Counted from the first letter of the stretch, positions 7,481-18,262 are shown. The stretch is DNA of 64,000 bases from Heterodera schachtii (GCA_023374025.1 SIJG01000007.1:3222268-3286267), one strand, 5' to 3'. A program made the numbers and translations. The notes: a model not told the origin generated them from the sequence alone.

Positions 7481-9336
7481 ACATAATCCAATTTCTTAGA
7501 AAAATAAGATGATTTTATTCATCTACTGATCACATTTATTTAAAAGATAAATATTTATTAATAATAAATTACTCTACTTATGACAAAAGGAAAAAATTTA
7601 AATTTTTTTTTGAAAATTAAATAGTAAAAATCCGAAAGTTAGTGAAAGAAAATTGCAAAATTATCAAAATTAAAGAAAAAGCATTTAAAATGGAATAAAT
7701 AATCTTTTCAAAATAATTTTTAAGAAAAAAGAATAATTTAAAGGTTCTTGAAGCAGAAAACCACGTAAATTTGGTTTTACTTGATAAAAAATGAATTCAA
7801 TTTTTCATTTTATTGTCAAATGACTTTTGTTGCAATTTTTTATTTTCTAATTCAATGGACTAATTAGGGCAATTAAAATTAAACAGAATATCATTTTTCT
7901 GAAATTATATTCCTAAATATTAATTTATATATTTTTTTAATAAATCCAAATTATTCATTTTAGTCAATTAAGAGCCTTTTTATTCACATGAAAAAGCTCA
8001 ATTCTACTGAATTTGCGGAAAAAATCTCCAATCTAGAAAAAATGATGATTTCCTCCCTACTGATCAGATTTATTTAAAAGAAAATTTTTTAAATTAAATA
8101 ATTTAATAAAATAGAAAAAATTATTGTTTAGAAAAGTTAGAATGATTTAGAGCTATTAACAAACGAAACCACATAAACGAAGTTTTACTTGATTAAAAAA
8201 AAATTCAAAATTAAAATTTATTTTAGTACTTCGGAAATTCTTTTTAATAAATCTAAACATATTTCGTTAAAAATATTATTGACTGATTTTGGAGTAGAGT
8301 TTGTCAGTTTTTCTGTAGTCTTCATAGCCAGCATAAACGAGAAGTTAATTAATTTAATTAATTACATAATACTGAGTGAATTAACATAGTTATTTTATGA
8401 ACAGAAAATTAGAATTTTAATTAATGTAAATTATTATTTATTATTAATTACAAATTGACAATATTTTTGATCAGTAGAACAGAATTTATTCACAAAAAAT
8501 ATTTTTGTTTTTATTTATAATTAAGTTGTATTTTCTTATTTTTTTTTAATCTGTAAAAATGCGATTTTTTACTTTTATAATAAATACCAAAATTTTGTTT
8601 GAGAAAAAAAATATAAATTTGTTTTTGAGAAATTGTTTAAAAATGAAATTATTGCCAAAAGAAATTTTAATTATATTTTTAATCACAAAATTAAACGATT
8701 GGAAAATTTGGAAGATTATTTAAAAAAGGTAACAGCAGACAAGGCATTTCAATTGTGGTGCAAATTTGTAGCAAAAATTGGAACAATTCGCCAAATTTCC
8801 AGCGAACGCCAAAAGACGAAAAAAATGGAATGAACAAAAATTTTTAGAATGTTTTTTTTTCATTTTTAAAAAACACTTACACATATAAATCTTCTTTTTT
8901 AATTTATTTGAATTTTTGATTTTTGCTTTTGATTCTTAATTTTTTCACGAAAATCATAGAAATTTGATCAGAAAAAAAGTTTTTGAATTTTTTTTATGAG
9001 TTTTTCATTCGTTTTTGACAGTGGATAACTGAGTCCCTGTTGAAAAGGACACTTCAGTACCTGTTTTTACATGAAAAATGGCAAATGCGCCCCCTAATTT
9101 GCATTTTTCTCATCGTTTTGGTCGTTTTAAATCGACTCCAACCCTTTTTGAGCAATTTTTAGTTTGGGACCACCTCAAACCGACATTTTCTAAAATTTTT
9201 ACGCTATTTAATAAAAGTTCAAAAATTTATGCAACAAAATAATTTAAATAAATTTGTCAATAAATGAAATTTTCTGGAAAATTTGCTGGCAATGTTTTCA
9301 TAAAAATTCAATTTCCTTCTAAAATTGAAAATTTTC
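7481..9336. other. Intergenic: decayed family flanks and dispersed repeats
   Basis: Holds a second class I flank (about 7965-8075) before an N-terminal relic at 7805-7893. A repeat at 8240-8500 recurs at 11570-11800 and 47870-48030. A piece of the foldback arm lies at about 8745-8835. A repeat at 9010-9260 containing GGACACTTCAGTACCTG recurs at 48190-48440 in the same position, 3' of another family copy. The short open frame at 8633-8833 overlaps the foldback piece and is not considered a gene. Confidence 0.6.
7805..7893 (-). pseudogene. Secreted HTH family: signal-peptide relic
   Basis: Only the region coding the signal peptide end and the LQQKSFD block can still be aligned, followed directly by unrelated sequence. 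The start codon context and reading frame are damaged. A class I flank is still attached upstream. Confidence 0.55.
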
Positions 9337-9990
9337 TTATCCAAATTTGGCTTTCCATCTGCGAATCTTCTGTGCCGAAGTATTTATCATTTCAGCAATT
9401 TCCTTGTCACTAATTTTTGGATTTTCTTTTTTAATTTTCCAATAAATTTTCATTTTTTCCATTTTTTCTTTTTCCGTTATAACTTTACTCATTCCAAATT
9501 GCTTCTTCCATTTATCAATTGTTCTATGGCTAACTCCAATTTTCTTACAAATTTCGGTATAATTTTGGCGCCATTCTTTGGTTGAATATTTCCCCTTTTG
9601 TTTGTACTCATTTGCCATTCCATTGAATTTTTGCACAATTTCTAATTTTTGAGAATCCGTTTTTGATTTGTATTTATATAATTCAAATTCTTTAATCCAT
9701 TTTTTAATATAATTATGATTTGTCCCCAAACTTTTCGCTATTTTCGAATTTATTTTATTCCATTCTTTTTCCGAATATTTTCTTCCTTTTTGCTTAATTT
9801 TCTCTTTTATTTTATAATATTTTCTTATTATTTCTCGTTTCTTCTGTTCATATTGCGCTTTTTCTTCTTTTTCTTCGCATTTTTCTCCAAATATTTCATC
9901 AAATGATTTTTGTTGCAGTTTTTTCTTTTCTGATTCAATTTTGACGATTAAAAATATAATTAAAAATAATAGCGGGAGAAATAATTTCAT
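9337..9990 (-). CDS. Secreted triple-HTH protein, copy A (217 aa)
   Basis: A single uninterrupted exon. The signal peptide is about 1-20 (MKLFLPLLFLIIFLIVKIES). The conserved block LQQKSFDEIFGEKCEEK has Cys where other copies have Trp. Module 1 is about 50-104 (ending IKKWIKEF), module 2 about 113-168 (ending IDKWKKQFG), module 3 about 176-217 (ending IRRWKAKFG). It stops six residues before the family's usual FGEENFQF end because of a TAA. The modules look like transposase or homeodomain-type helix-turn-helix units and the mature protein is very basic, so it may bind nucleic acid after secretion (inference). Its 5' flank differs from the typical class I block but matches the orphan flank at 31040-31215. 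Confidence 0.8.
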   Translation of the reverse strand: MKLFLPLLFLIIFLIVKIESEKKKLQQKSFDEIFGEKCEEKEEKAQYEQKKREIIRKYYKIKEKIKQKGRKYSEKEWNKINSKIAKSLGTNHNYIKKWIKEFELYKYKSKTDSQKLEIVQKFNGMANEYKQKGKYSTKEWRQNYTEICKKIGVSHRTIDKWKKQFGMSKVITEKEKMEKMKIYWKIKKENPKISDKEIAEMINTSAQKIRRWKAKFG

Positions 9991-11997
9991 TTTTGTCGTC
10001 TCAAAATAATTTTTCGAGTTTTTTAATAAAATAATTTTTGGGGCATAAAAATGAATAAAAATGATTTTTTTCTGATTTAAAAACTGTCAGAAAAGCATAA
10101 TTCTACTGATTTAATGGAAAAAAAAGAAAAGAATATCCTACTTAATTGCACAGAAATATTAATAAAATCTTCATAATAGTAATAATTTCATTTTCAGCGA
10201 TAATATTCTCAAAAATGAAGTATATAATTTTTTAATAAATCCAAATTATTCATTTTAGTCAATTAAGAGCCTTTTTATTCACATGAAAAAGCTCAATTCT
10301 ACTGAATTTCCGGAAAAATCTCCAATCTCGAAAAAATGATGATTTCCTCCCTACTGATCAGATTTATTTAAAAGAAAATTTTTTTAATTAAATAATTTAA
10401 TTTTTTTACTCTACTGATCAAAAAAAAAAAAGGAAAAAACTAATTTTCTGGAAAATAAGGTGAATTCAAAAAAGTAAATGTTTAAAAAATACAAAATGTT
10501 AGAAAATTCGTAATCCAAGCATTTTAAAATAGAAAAAATTATTTTTTAGAAAAGTTAGAATGATTTAGAGCTATTAACAAACAAAACACATAAACTAGTT
10601 TTACTTGATAAAAAAAAATAATTTTTAATTAAAATTTATTTTAGTACTTCGGAAATTCTTTATAATATTGCGGCGCAATTTTTTCAAAAAACAAGGAACA
10701 GAGGGGTCCGCCGATAGGCACCGCCGGTGAAATTTTTTGAAAATTTAATGCGATTTGTTAACAGATTTTGTCTAAAAATGACCAACTGTCGCACTTTTTG
10801 ACTCAATTTCTACATGATTAATAAGTAAAAACCGATCCGGCGGTGCCGATAGGCGCAAAATCAATGAAATCCCGCAGAATCCCGCACAAAAAGTCGAATT
10901 TGCGGGTCCCGCTGCGGGATTCGAACTCAAAATTCTTTGCGGGACGGGATCCCGCGGGATTAATCCCGCAAATCCCGCATTTTCCCAAAAATGCGGGATG
11001 CGGACTGGGATCCCGCAAAATCCCGCGCGGGATCCCGTCCCGCGCCGGTCTCTAATTAAACCGTGTTTTTTAATTTAAAATTTCATAAAATTTTCCATTT
11101 GCGACCAAAAAATGAGTTGCCCATTTTCATACTTACTCGGAGATATATACATATGTACAATAGGGCAAAAAGCCTCTGGATTGGACTCTGATTCAAATTA
11201 TTGAGTCTGGGCCTGGACATTTGGACAAACCACGAAAATTTAGGCCTAGGAAAAACACAGGTTGAGAAAAACAAAGTTGGACCTCTGGACCCACGAAAAT
11301 CACAAAGCCTGGATCACATTGTCCAGGTCGAAAATTTAATTAATTTATGCATTTAATTAATGACAAAATTATTGAATTAGCCAATTTTGTATTGCTTAGC
11401 CACAAAGGAAGGATTAACTAATGCTAAGAATTAGGAGATGTTTTTTTTTTTAATTTTTTAAATGATTTATGGGTGATTAAAATTTTGGTAAAAAATGCTA
11501 TTAAAAATATTTATACAATAATTTCCCATACAATTTCACGTGGAATAATTCTTTTTAAAAAGTTTATTTTCGAAATTCTTTTTGTCAGTTTTTCTGTAGT
11601 CCTCATAGCCAGCATAATCGAGAAGTAAATTAATTTTAATTAATTACATAATAGTGAATTAATTTTATTCATAGTTTTAATATATTTTATATGAATAGAA
11701 AATTATAATTTTAATTAATGTAAAATTTTATTTATTATTAATTACAAATTGACAATATTTTTGATCAGTAGAACAGAATTTATTCACAAAAAAATATTAT
11801 TATTTTTATTTATAATTAATGATTTTGTAAAATTGCGATTTTTTATTTTGGAACCAGCTCAAACCGAACCTTTTCCAAAAATTTTATGCTATTTAAAAAG
11901 TTCAAAAATTTATGCAACAAAATAAAAAATTTGTCAATGTATGAAATTTTATGGAAAATTTGCAAGAACAATGTTTTCATAAAAATTCAATTTCCTT
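9991..11997. other. Intergenic: duplicated flanks and GC-rich repeats
   Basis: Contains the 5' flank of copy A, a second decayed class I flank (about 10180-10400), an inverted GGCACCGCCGG/CCGGCGGTGCC pair (10717-10727 and 10836-10846), a TCCCGC minisatellite, and a dispersed repeat (about 11150-11410) with relatives at 20815-20935, 35285-35330, 45940-46045 and 49185-49280. The stretch 11263-11800 is duplicated at about 47560-48030. No gene is seen. Confidence 0.6.
10868..11045. repeat. GC-rich TCCCGC/GCGGGA minisatellite
   Basis: More than a dozen copies of TCCCGC or its complement GCGGGA in about 180 bases, in both orientations, so the stretch can fold into several hairpins (GGGATCCCGC is nearly palindromic). 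It is a sharp GC island in AT-rich DNA. Spacers are irregular, which rules out a CRISPR-like array. Confidence 0.7.
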
Positions 11998-12678
11998 CTA
12001 AAATTGAAAATTTTCTTCTCCAAGTTTGGCTTTCCATCTCCAAAAGTTCTTCGCCGAAGTGTTGATCATTTCAGCAATTTTCTGATCACTTACTTTTGGA
12101 TTTTCTCTTTTAATTTGCCAATAAATTTTCATTTTTTCCAATTTTTCATTCTTCGTTATTCTTTTATGGCTAATCCCAAATTTACTCTTCCATTTTTCAA
12201 TTGTTCCATAGCCAACTCCAATTTTCTTACAAATTTCGGCATAATTTTGTTGCCATTCTTTTTTTGTATATTTCCCTTTTTGTTTAAATTCGTTTGTCAT
12301 TTTAATAAATTTTTGAACAATTTCAAATTTTTGTTCATCAGTTTTTGATTTGTGATTTTTAATTATTTGGAGACCAAATTCTTTAATCCATTTATAAATA
12401 TAATTACTATTTGTTGCCAATTTTTTCGCAATTTTTGAATTAATTTTATTCCATTCTTTTGTTGAATATTTTCTTCCTTTTTGCTTAATTTTCTCTTTTA
12501 TTTTATAATATTTTTCGATAATTACTCTTTTTTCTTCAAAATTTTCTTTTTCTTTTTCTTCCCATTTTTCTCCAAATATTTCTTCAAATGATTTTTCTTG
12601 GTTTTTTCTCTTCTGTTCAATTGGACTAATTAGGGCAATTATAATTAAAATTAAACAGAATAATACTAATAAATTCAT
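11998..12678 (-). CDS. Secreted triple-HTH protein, copy B (226 aa)
   Basis: The start at 12678 gives a clean signal peptide (MNLLVLFCLILIIIALISPI); the upstream in-frame Met at 12729 would add 17 residues that no other copy has. The conserved block is KSFEEIFGEKWEEK. Module 1 ends YIYKWIKEFGL, module 2 ends IEKWKSKFGIS, module 3 ends FWRWKAKLGEENFQF, the type 2 C-terminus. The 5' flank is class II (shared with copies C and D and the 14682 pseudogene), so this copy pairs a class II flank with a type 2 end. No frame damage. Confidence 0.8.
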   Translation of the reverse strand: MNLLVLFCLILIIIALISPIEQKRKNQEKSFEEIFGEKWEEKEKENFEEKRVIIEKYYKIKEKIKQKGRKYSTKEWNKINSKIAKKLATNSNYIYKWIKEFGLQIIKNHKSKTDEQKFEIVQKFIKMTNEFKQKGKYTKKEWQQNYAEICKKIGVGYGTIEKWKSKFGISHKRITKNEKLEKMKIYWQIKRENPKVSDQKIAEMINTSAKNFWRWKAKLGEENFQF

Positions 12679-13200
12679 TTTTCGTAAAAATATTTTCGAA
12701 TATTGTATAATTTTTTTAAATAAAAGCAAAATGATTAATTTTTTTTCTTATTCGTGGACATTTAAATAAACATGCAGAACAAAAATGGATTTCTAATTAA
12801 AACAAACTACAAAATATGAAAAAAAATGAAAATAAATTAAATAATAATTTTTGTTCGTATTTTTTATTAATTTTATTTATTGTAAATTTATTCAAAACAG
12901 GAAAATTATGAGTTTTTGTAATAAGTTTTAGCCTGAATACATATTTATAACCCAAAAAATTTACACGAATAAAAATGTAAAAAAATGAATTATTATTTAA
13001 AGTGTTTCACCCTGGAACCAAAAATAAAGAAAGAAGTTATTGGCCGGTTGTATAAAATGCAATTATTACAATAAAATTTTTTATAAAAAAGCTTATGCTT
13101 ATGCCTAAGCCAAAAAGTTTTGAGAAGAACCCATTCAGTCAGTTTGCACCAATTTCGAAATTCTGAGTTTTCCATTGCGTCCTTCTGCCCATCTTTCGAG
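12679..13200. other. Class II upstream flank; no gene seen
   Basis: AT-rich sequence upstream of copy B. It shares TTTAAATAAACATGCAGAA-like and AAACAAACTACAAAATAT elements, in order, with the flanks before 14682, 16812 and 17513. This conserved arrangement is the class II flank; no other feature is visible. Confidence 0.45.
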
Positions 13201-13204
13201 CTTA

Positions 13205-13790
13205 TCAGAAAACGCCGCAAAAAAAGCCAAACTTAGACTACCCCTACACCGCACCCAATGACAAACTTGCGGCAATTTCACAGCAGATAGACAGCAACAG
13301 CGCCGATCCGTTCACCAAACACTTCTTCAAATTTGTGTGTTGCACTTTTGCAACAGGTTCAGCTACAACAGGCCGTCATTTCGGAGACAAACTATGAACT
13401 CCAACCTACAAACAACAAAAAAATGATGGAGAAGAGGCCATACAAAACCAAACCACGAACGACGTCACAATGTCGTGTGGTTCAAGGCCTACCCGAACCG
13501 GCCGGGAACTATCGGAGCGGGTCGCCGCCGACCGGACTGAACTATCACATTTACTCGACGAGCTTGTAGTAGCGCAGGACAATGCAAAAAGGAATTCACA
13601 GAATAAAGGTAAAGCCGAACCTAATGCCGACTGGATCATCTACGCGGGAAACATTGTCAAGCGATCGGAGGTCTTTTCGCGCAAGGCATCTGTAATGCAG
13701 TCTCTCACAGACAAATGTCCCGACTCTCGTCGACGTAAATGGGCCTAAACAGAAGCAGGGCTACTGAAGACACTTCCAAATCGCAGGTAT
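13205..13790 (+). pseudogene. Coding-like relic of unknown origin, one in-frame stop
   Basis: A markedly GC-richer stretch, open in one frame from about 13205 to the TAA at 13746-13748 except for a TGA at 13394-13396. The second half reads as a plausible hydrophilic, helix-prone protein (for example LSERVAADRTELSHLLDELV, later ADWIIYAGNIVKRSEVFSRK). AG precedes the open part and CAGGTATAA follows it, so it might be an exon. I do not recognise it; a retroelement ORF1-like coiled coil or a gene fragment are possibilities. Confidence 0.35.
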
Positions 13791-13799
13791 AATAATAAA

Positions 13800-14681
13800 A
13801 TCTGTGGGGTAACGCTTTTGAAATGTATATTTTTTTCGTTAAAATTAATCGTTTTTAAATTGCTTGCTATTCGATAATGTTAAAAAAAGGGATTTTGGTT
13901 TAATTACTTTTGCCTAATTTTTCAAGACTTTTTTGGGTTTATTTCGTGTTTTTTGGCATTTTTATGTCGCTTTTTGGCTTTTTTTCATGACCTTTTTGCA
14001 TTTTTCGTGACTTTTTGACGTTTTTTAGTCGGGATTTTTCGTGACTTAAATTCCCATCCCTATTTATGACATTTTTAAATTGAATAAAAGTAAATTAAAT
14101 TAAATTAAATACATCACAAATAAAAGAAATAAATTCAAAAATTTTCAATTATTTTTTTTGTTCGTTTAAATGAAAATTCAATGCCTCCTAAGGTTGAATA
14201 ATTTCTTCTCCAAATTTGGCTTTGCATCTCTTTAATAAAATAATATCAGTTTCATTTCTTCATATTTAAGAAATAAATAAAAAATTTATATTAATTTAAA
14301 AAAAAAGTCTGAGTTAGCCAATCAAAAATGTTTCTTATTTTTCACGTTTTTTTTAAATTTTATATAAATCGAAATACAAATAAATATGTATTCAGGCTAA
14401 AAGGTTACATAAAAATTCAAAAGATTTCTGTTTTGAACAAATTACAATAAACACAAAATTAACAAAAATAATCCGACCAAAAATTATTACGGAAAATTTT
14501 AAATTATTTTCATTTTTTGGTTATTTTATGTTTTGTAGTTTGTTTTAATTCGAAATAAAATCCATTTTGTTTTTCTGCATGTTTATTTCAAATAAAAATA
14601 AATGGCCACAAATAAGAAAAATTTAATTATTTTGCATTTATTAAAAAAAATTATACAACATTCGAAAAATTCTTACGAAAA
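13800..14681. other. Intergenic: simple repeats and a duplicated class II flank
   Basis: A T-rich stretch with repeated TTTTTGGCATTTTT-like words (about 13900-14050), a short C-terminal relic of the secreted family near 14190-14230 (minus), and the class II flank from about 14320 to 14681, nearly identical to 17120-17512. Confidence 0.55.
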
Positions 14682-15129
14682 ATGAATTTATTACTATTAT
14701 TCTGTTTAATTTTAATTATAATTGACCTAATTAATCCAATTGGATCAGAAAATAAAAAATTACAGCAAAAGTCATTTGGCGAAATATTTGGAGAAAAATG
14801 GGAAGAAAAAGAAGAAAAACAACGAAATGAGAAGAAAAAAGAGAAATAATTGCAAAATTTTATAAAATAAAAGAGAAAATAAAGCAAAAAGGAAGAAAAT
14901 ATTCAGCAAAAGAAAGGAGTAAAATAACTGATGAACAAAAATGGGAAATTGTACAAAAATTTATTGAAATGAAAAACGAATTTAAGCAAATAGCGAAATA
15001 TTCGGAAAAAGAATGGCAACAAAATTATGCCGAAATTTGTAAGAAAATCGGAGTAAGCCGCTTCATAATTGAAAAATGGAAGAAACACTTTGGAATTCGC
15101 TGTTTGGAGAAGAAAATTTTCAATTTTAG
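14682..15129 (+). pseudogene. Secreted HTH family: internally deleted copy
   Basis: The signal peptide and first block are nearly identical to copy D at 17513, but a one-base loss in the AAAAAAG run shifts the frame right after NEKKK. The second half of module 1 is deleted (the sequence jumps from RSKI to TDEQKWEIVQKF), module 2 is intact, and module 3 is removed between FGIRC and the FGEENFQF end. The two deletions fall near module borders. The flank and 5' half duplicate 17120-17760. Confidence 0.8.
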
Positions 15130-16116
15130 AAGGCAATTGAATTTTTATGAAAACATTGCTAACAAATTTTTCAAAAAATTTCATTTTTTATGATAAATTT
15201 TATTTGAATTGATTCGCTGATCATATTTTATATGTTTTAAATTAGCGAAAAAATTTTTTTGGTTTTTTTTTTGATTTCTTAGTCGTTTTAAAAATAGGAA
15301 TTAAATTTTATTAAATTTAGGGGTAAAATGAGCCACCAAAAATCATCACATCCAAGGACATTTTTTATTTTCAAGAAAGAGGGCCCAATTTCAAGGACGT
15401 CCTTGCCATTCAAGGACGGATACGAGCCCTGCACTAATGCTTATATTTAGGGTTGCTCCCTCGACATTTTTGGGCCTATTCCCCGACCCGACCCCCCGAC
15501 ATTTTGCCACCCCCCGAGGGGTCGGGGAGCAACCCTACTTATATTCTTAAAATAGCTGATAAATAAAGATTTTAAAAATTTTAATGAACTTTTTAATCAT
15601 GCCTGTTTCTTGGCTTTTAATTTTTGTGAAAATTTATTCCCCATAATTTTTTGAAAAATGGTAAGACATTTTTTCAAAATTGGTTTTATTATCATAAATA
15701 GCGAGAGTTTTTGCTCACTCAAACTTAAATAAATTTTGGAAATTTTAACCATAATTTGGAAAATTTATATGCATTTTTTGTAATATTTGTGTGTATTTTT
15801 ATAATTTTTATGTTTTTGATACCACTTCATTACAGTTGAAAAATAATTAATTTACGTGCAAATAAAACTTTAAAATATTTGTTAATTGTAATGATACATA
15901 ATCTTTCTTGTCAAATGAGTCGCCGGGAACAATCGGCAATTAAAAAAAATCAGACTAATTCGAATATTTATTCAAAAATGGATTGGATAATTACGACTAA
16001 TTAAAAAAGGAATTTGCTAAAAATCAAAAAAAAAAAATTTATAAATAATTTAGCATAAAAAACAATTAAAAAAAAATTTCCATGTAAAAACTCCAAAACA
16101 TTTTCTTCTTCTGTTC
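15130..16116. other. Intergenic: 3' flank and hAT-like MITE
   Basis: Starts with the conserved family 3' flank (AATTGAATTTTTATGAAAAC and following). It contains a possible truncated hAT end (CAGGGCTCGTATCC, read on the minus strand, near 15420-15434) and a complete hAT-like MITE at 15448-15537. The rest is AT-rich sequence in which I see nothing. Confidence 0.5.
15448..15537. mobile_element. hAT-like MITE, 90 bp
   Basis: Terminal inverted repeats TAGGGTTGCTCCC at both ends, flanked by an exact 8-bp direct repeat CTTATATT (15440-15447 and 15538-15545). TAGGG/CAGGG ends with 8-bp target duplications are typical of hAT elements (known). The interior is made of CCCCGACC-type strings. It is far too small to code for a transposase. 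Confidence 0.8.
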
Positions 16117-16812
16117 TTAGAACAATTCTTCTCCAAATTGTTTCTTCTTCCAATTAAAAATTGAAGTTTTACTAATTTCCAACATTTTTGCAATTTCCTT
16201 GTCACTCATTTTCGGATTTTCTCTTTTTATTTGCCAATAAATTTTGATTTTTTCCTTTTTATCTTTCTCCGTTATTTTATTATTGCTAATGCCAAATTTT
16301 TTCATCCATTTTTCAATTATGAATTTGCTAACTCCGATTTTCTTACAAATTTGTTTATAAATTTGTTGCCATTCTTTTTTTGTATATTTTCTTTTTTGCT
16401 TATATTCATTTTTCATTGCAATAAATTTTTGTACAATTTCATATTTTTGTTCATCACTTTTTGATTTATAGCATTTGTTTGGCTTTTGATGATGCCCTAA
16501 TTCTTTAATCCATTTATAAATATATTGGCGATTTGTGCCCAATTTTTTCGATATTTTTCCTTCAATTTTACTCCTTTCTTTTTTTGAATATTTTCTTCCT
16601 TTTTGCTTTATTTTCTCTTTTATTTTATAATATTTTCTTATTATTTCCCGTTTCTTCTGTTCATTTTGCATTTCTTCTTCTTTTTCTTCCCATTTTTCTC
16701 CAAATATTTCGCCAAATGACTTTTGTTGTTGCAATTTTTTATTTTCGAATTCATTTGGATGAAATAGGAAAATTGAAAATAAAATAAAATGAAATAATAA
16801 TAATATTTTCAT
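16117..16812 (-). CDS. Secreted triple-HTH protein, copy C (231 aa)
   Basis: A divergent intact copy. The signal peptide MKILLLFHFILFSIFLFHP is distinct from the rest, the block is KSFGEIFGEKWEEK, module 1 ends YIYKWIKELG, module 2 has QQIYKQICKKIGVSKFIIEK, and module 3 ends SIFNWKKKQFGEELF, a type 1 C-terminus with one extra Lys. The linker between modules 1 and 2 (HHQKPNKCYKSK) is longer than in most. The flank is class II. It lies head to head with copy D, the ATGs being about 700 bases apart. Confidence 0.8.
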   Translation of the reverse strand: MKILLLFHFILFSIFLFHPNEFENKKLQQQKSFGEIFGEKWEEKEEEMQNEQKKREIIRKYYKIKEKIKQKGRKYSKKERSKIEGKISKKLGTNRQYIYKWIKELGHHQKPNKCYKSKSDEQKYEIVQKFIAMKNEYKQKRKYTKKEWQQIYKQICKKIGVSKFIIEKWMKKFGISNNKITEKDKKEKIKIYWQIKRENPKMSDKEIAKMLEISKTSIFNWKKKQFGEELF

Positions 16813-17512
16813 TTATCAAAAATTCTCAAAATTATTTTAAAAAATACAAAATTCTTTCTTTTGATTATTGATGGCCATTTATTTTTTCATTTATTTATAC
16901 ATGAAATAAAATTACCATAAAAACAATTTTTTAAATAAAACAAACTACAAAATATTAAAAAAATATTCATCTGATCTCTCCGGAAAAAACATTAATTTGA
17001 AAACAAAAAATTGTATTTTGTGATTTGAAATTTTTTATTCTAATGATGCAATAATTAAGTATTAAAAATTATAATATTGTAAATAATTTTAAGACGCTAT
17101 CATTAAAAAAATTTATAATAATTTCAAAAAAAAAAGTCTGAGTTAGCCAATCAAAAATGTTTCTTATTTTTCACGTTTTTTTTTTTAATTTTATATAAAT
17201 CGAAATACAAATAAATATGTATTCAGGCTAAAAGGTTACATAAAAATTCAAAAGATTTCTGTTTTGAACAAATTACAATAAACACAAAATTAACAAAAAT
17301 AATCCGACCAAAAATTATTACGGAAAATTTTAAATTATTTTCATTTTTTGGTTATTTTATGTTTTGTAGTTTGTTTTAATTCGAAATAAAATCCATTTTG
17401 TTTTTCTGCATGTTTATTTCAAATAAAAATAAATGGCCACAAATAAGAAAAATTTAATTATTTTGCATTTATTAAAAAAAATTATACAACATTCGAAAAA
17501 TTCTTACGAAAA
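16813..17512. promoter_or_regulatory. Shared upstream region between divergent copies C and D (class II)
   Basis: Serves as the 5' side of two divergent genes. The right part (about 17120-17512) repeats the 14320-14681 flank almost base for base, including AAACAAATTACAATAAACAC and GGCCACAAATAAGAAAAATT. The left part carries the same elements in the opposite orientation, more diverged. Promoter function is inferred from conservation only. Confidence 0.4.
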
Positions 17513-18262
17513 ATGAATTTATTACTATTATTCTGTTTAATTTTAATTATAATTGCCCTAATTAATCCAATTGGATCAGAAAATAAAAAATTACAGCAAA
17601 AGTCATTTGGCGAAATATTTGGAGAAAAATGGGAAGAAAAAGAAGAAAAACAACGAAATGAGAAGAAAAAAAGAGAAATAATTGCAAAATTTTATAAAAT
17701 AAAAGAGAAAATTAAGCAAAAAGGAAGAAAATATTCAGCAAAAGAAAGGAGTAAAATTAATTCGAAAATAGCGAAAAGTTTGAAAACAAATCGAAAATAT
17801 ATTTATGAATGGATTAAAGAATTTGGCCTAAATCAAAAATTACAAAAAAGTTACAAATCAAAAACGGATGAAGAAAAATTCGAAATTGTGCAAAATTTTA
17901 TTGTAATGAAAAATGAATATAAACAAAAAAGAAGAAAATATTCAAAAAAAGAATGGAACCAAAATTATGCGGAAATTTGTAAGAAAATCGGAGTAAGCCG
18001 CTTCATAATTGAAAAATGGAAGAAACAATTTGGGATTAGCAATAAAAGAATAACGAAAAAAGAAAAAATGGAAAAAATGAAAATTTATTGGAAAATAAAA
18101 AAAGAAAACCCAAAAATTAGTGACAAAGAAATTGCAAAAATTTTGAAAATTGACAAAAGAAGCATTTTCAATTGGAAGAAACAATTTGGGGACGAAAAGC
18201 AGAAGGTTGAAATCATTATGATACTATTTTTTATTTTTTGTTTTCAAAAAAGGAATCATTAA
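17513..18262 (+). CDS. Secreted triple-HTH protein, copy D with hydrophobic tail (249 aa)
   Basis: Signal peptide about 1-22 (MNLLLLFCLILIIIALINPI). Block 28-43 (LQQKSFGEIFGEKWEE). Module 1 is about 52-105, module 2 about 119-174 (IGVSRFIIEKWKKQFG), module 3 about 182-226 (ISDKEIAKILKIDKRSIFNW). Type 1 end, but the usual stop after FGDEK is lost and the frame runs on for about 20 residues with the hydrophobic run IIMILFFIFCF. The neighbouring tandem duplicate at 18829 onward keeps a stop there (DEKKKD). The tail could anchor the protein in a membrane or act as a degron (inference). Confidence 0.8.
   Translation: MNLLLLFCLILIIIALINPIGSENKKLQQKSFGEIFGEKWEEKEEKQRNEKKKREIIAKFYKIKEKIKQKGRKYSAKERSKINSKIAKSLKTNRKYIYEWIKEFGLNQKLQKSYKSKTDEEKFEIVQNFIVMKNEYKQKRRKYSKKEWNQNYAEICKKIGVSRFIIEKWKKQFGISNKRITKKEKMEKMKIYWKIKKENPKISDKEIAKILKIDKRSIFNWKKQFGDEKQKVEIIMILFFIFCFQKRNH

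Noticed and set aside
8633..8833. 66-residue open frame
   Set aside because: It overlaps a piece of the foldback repeat and is not conserved as a frame in the other copies.
10868..11045. CRISPR-like array
   Set aside because: The repeats are hexamers in both orientations with irregular spacers, in a eukaryotic genome.
15338..15437. Second hAT-like element ending CAGGGCTCGTATCC (minus)
   Set aside because: No matching left end or target duplication could be found; possibly a truncated copy.
16231..16464. Phe-rich frames opposite secreted-family genes (also at 12004, 17942, 24410, 32488, 37099)
   Set aside because: They are mirror translations of lysine-rich AAA codons on the other strand and have no independent support.
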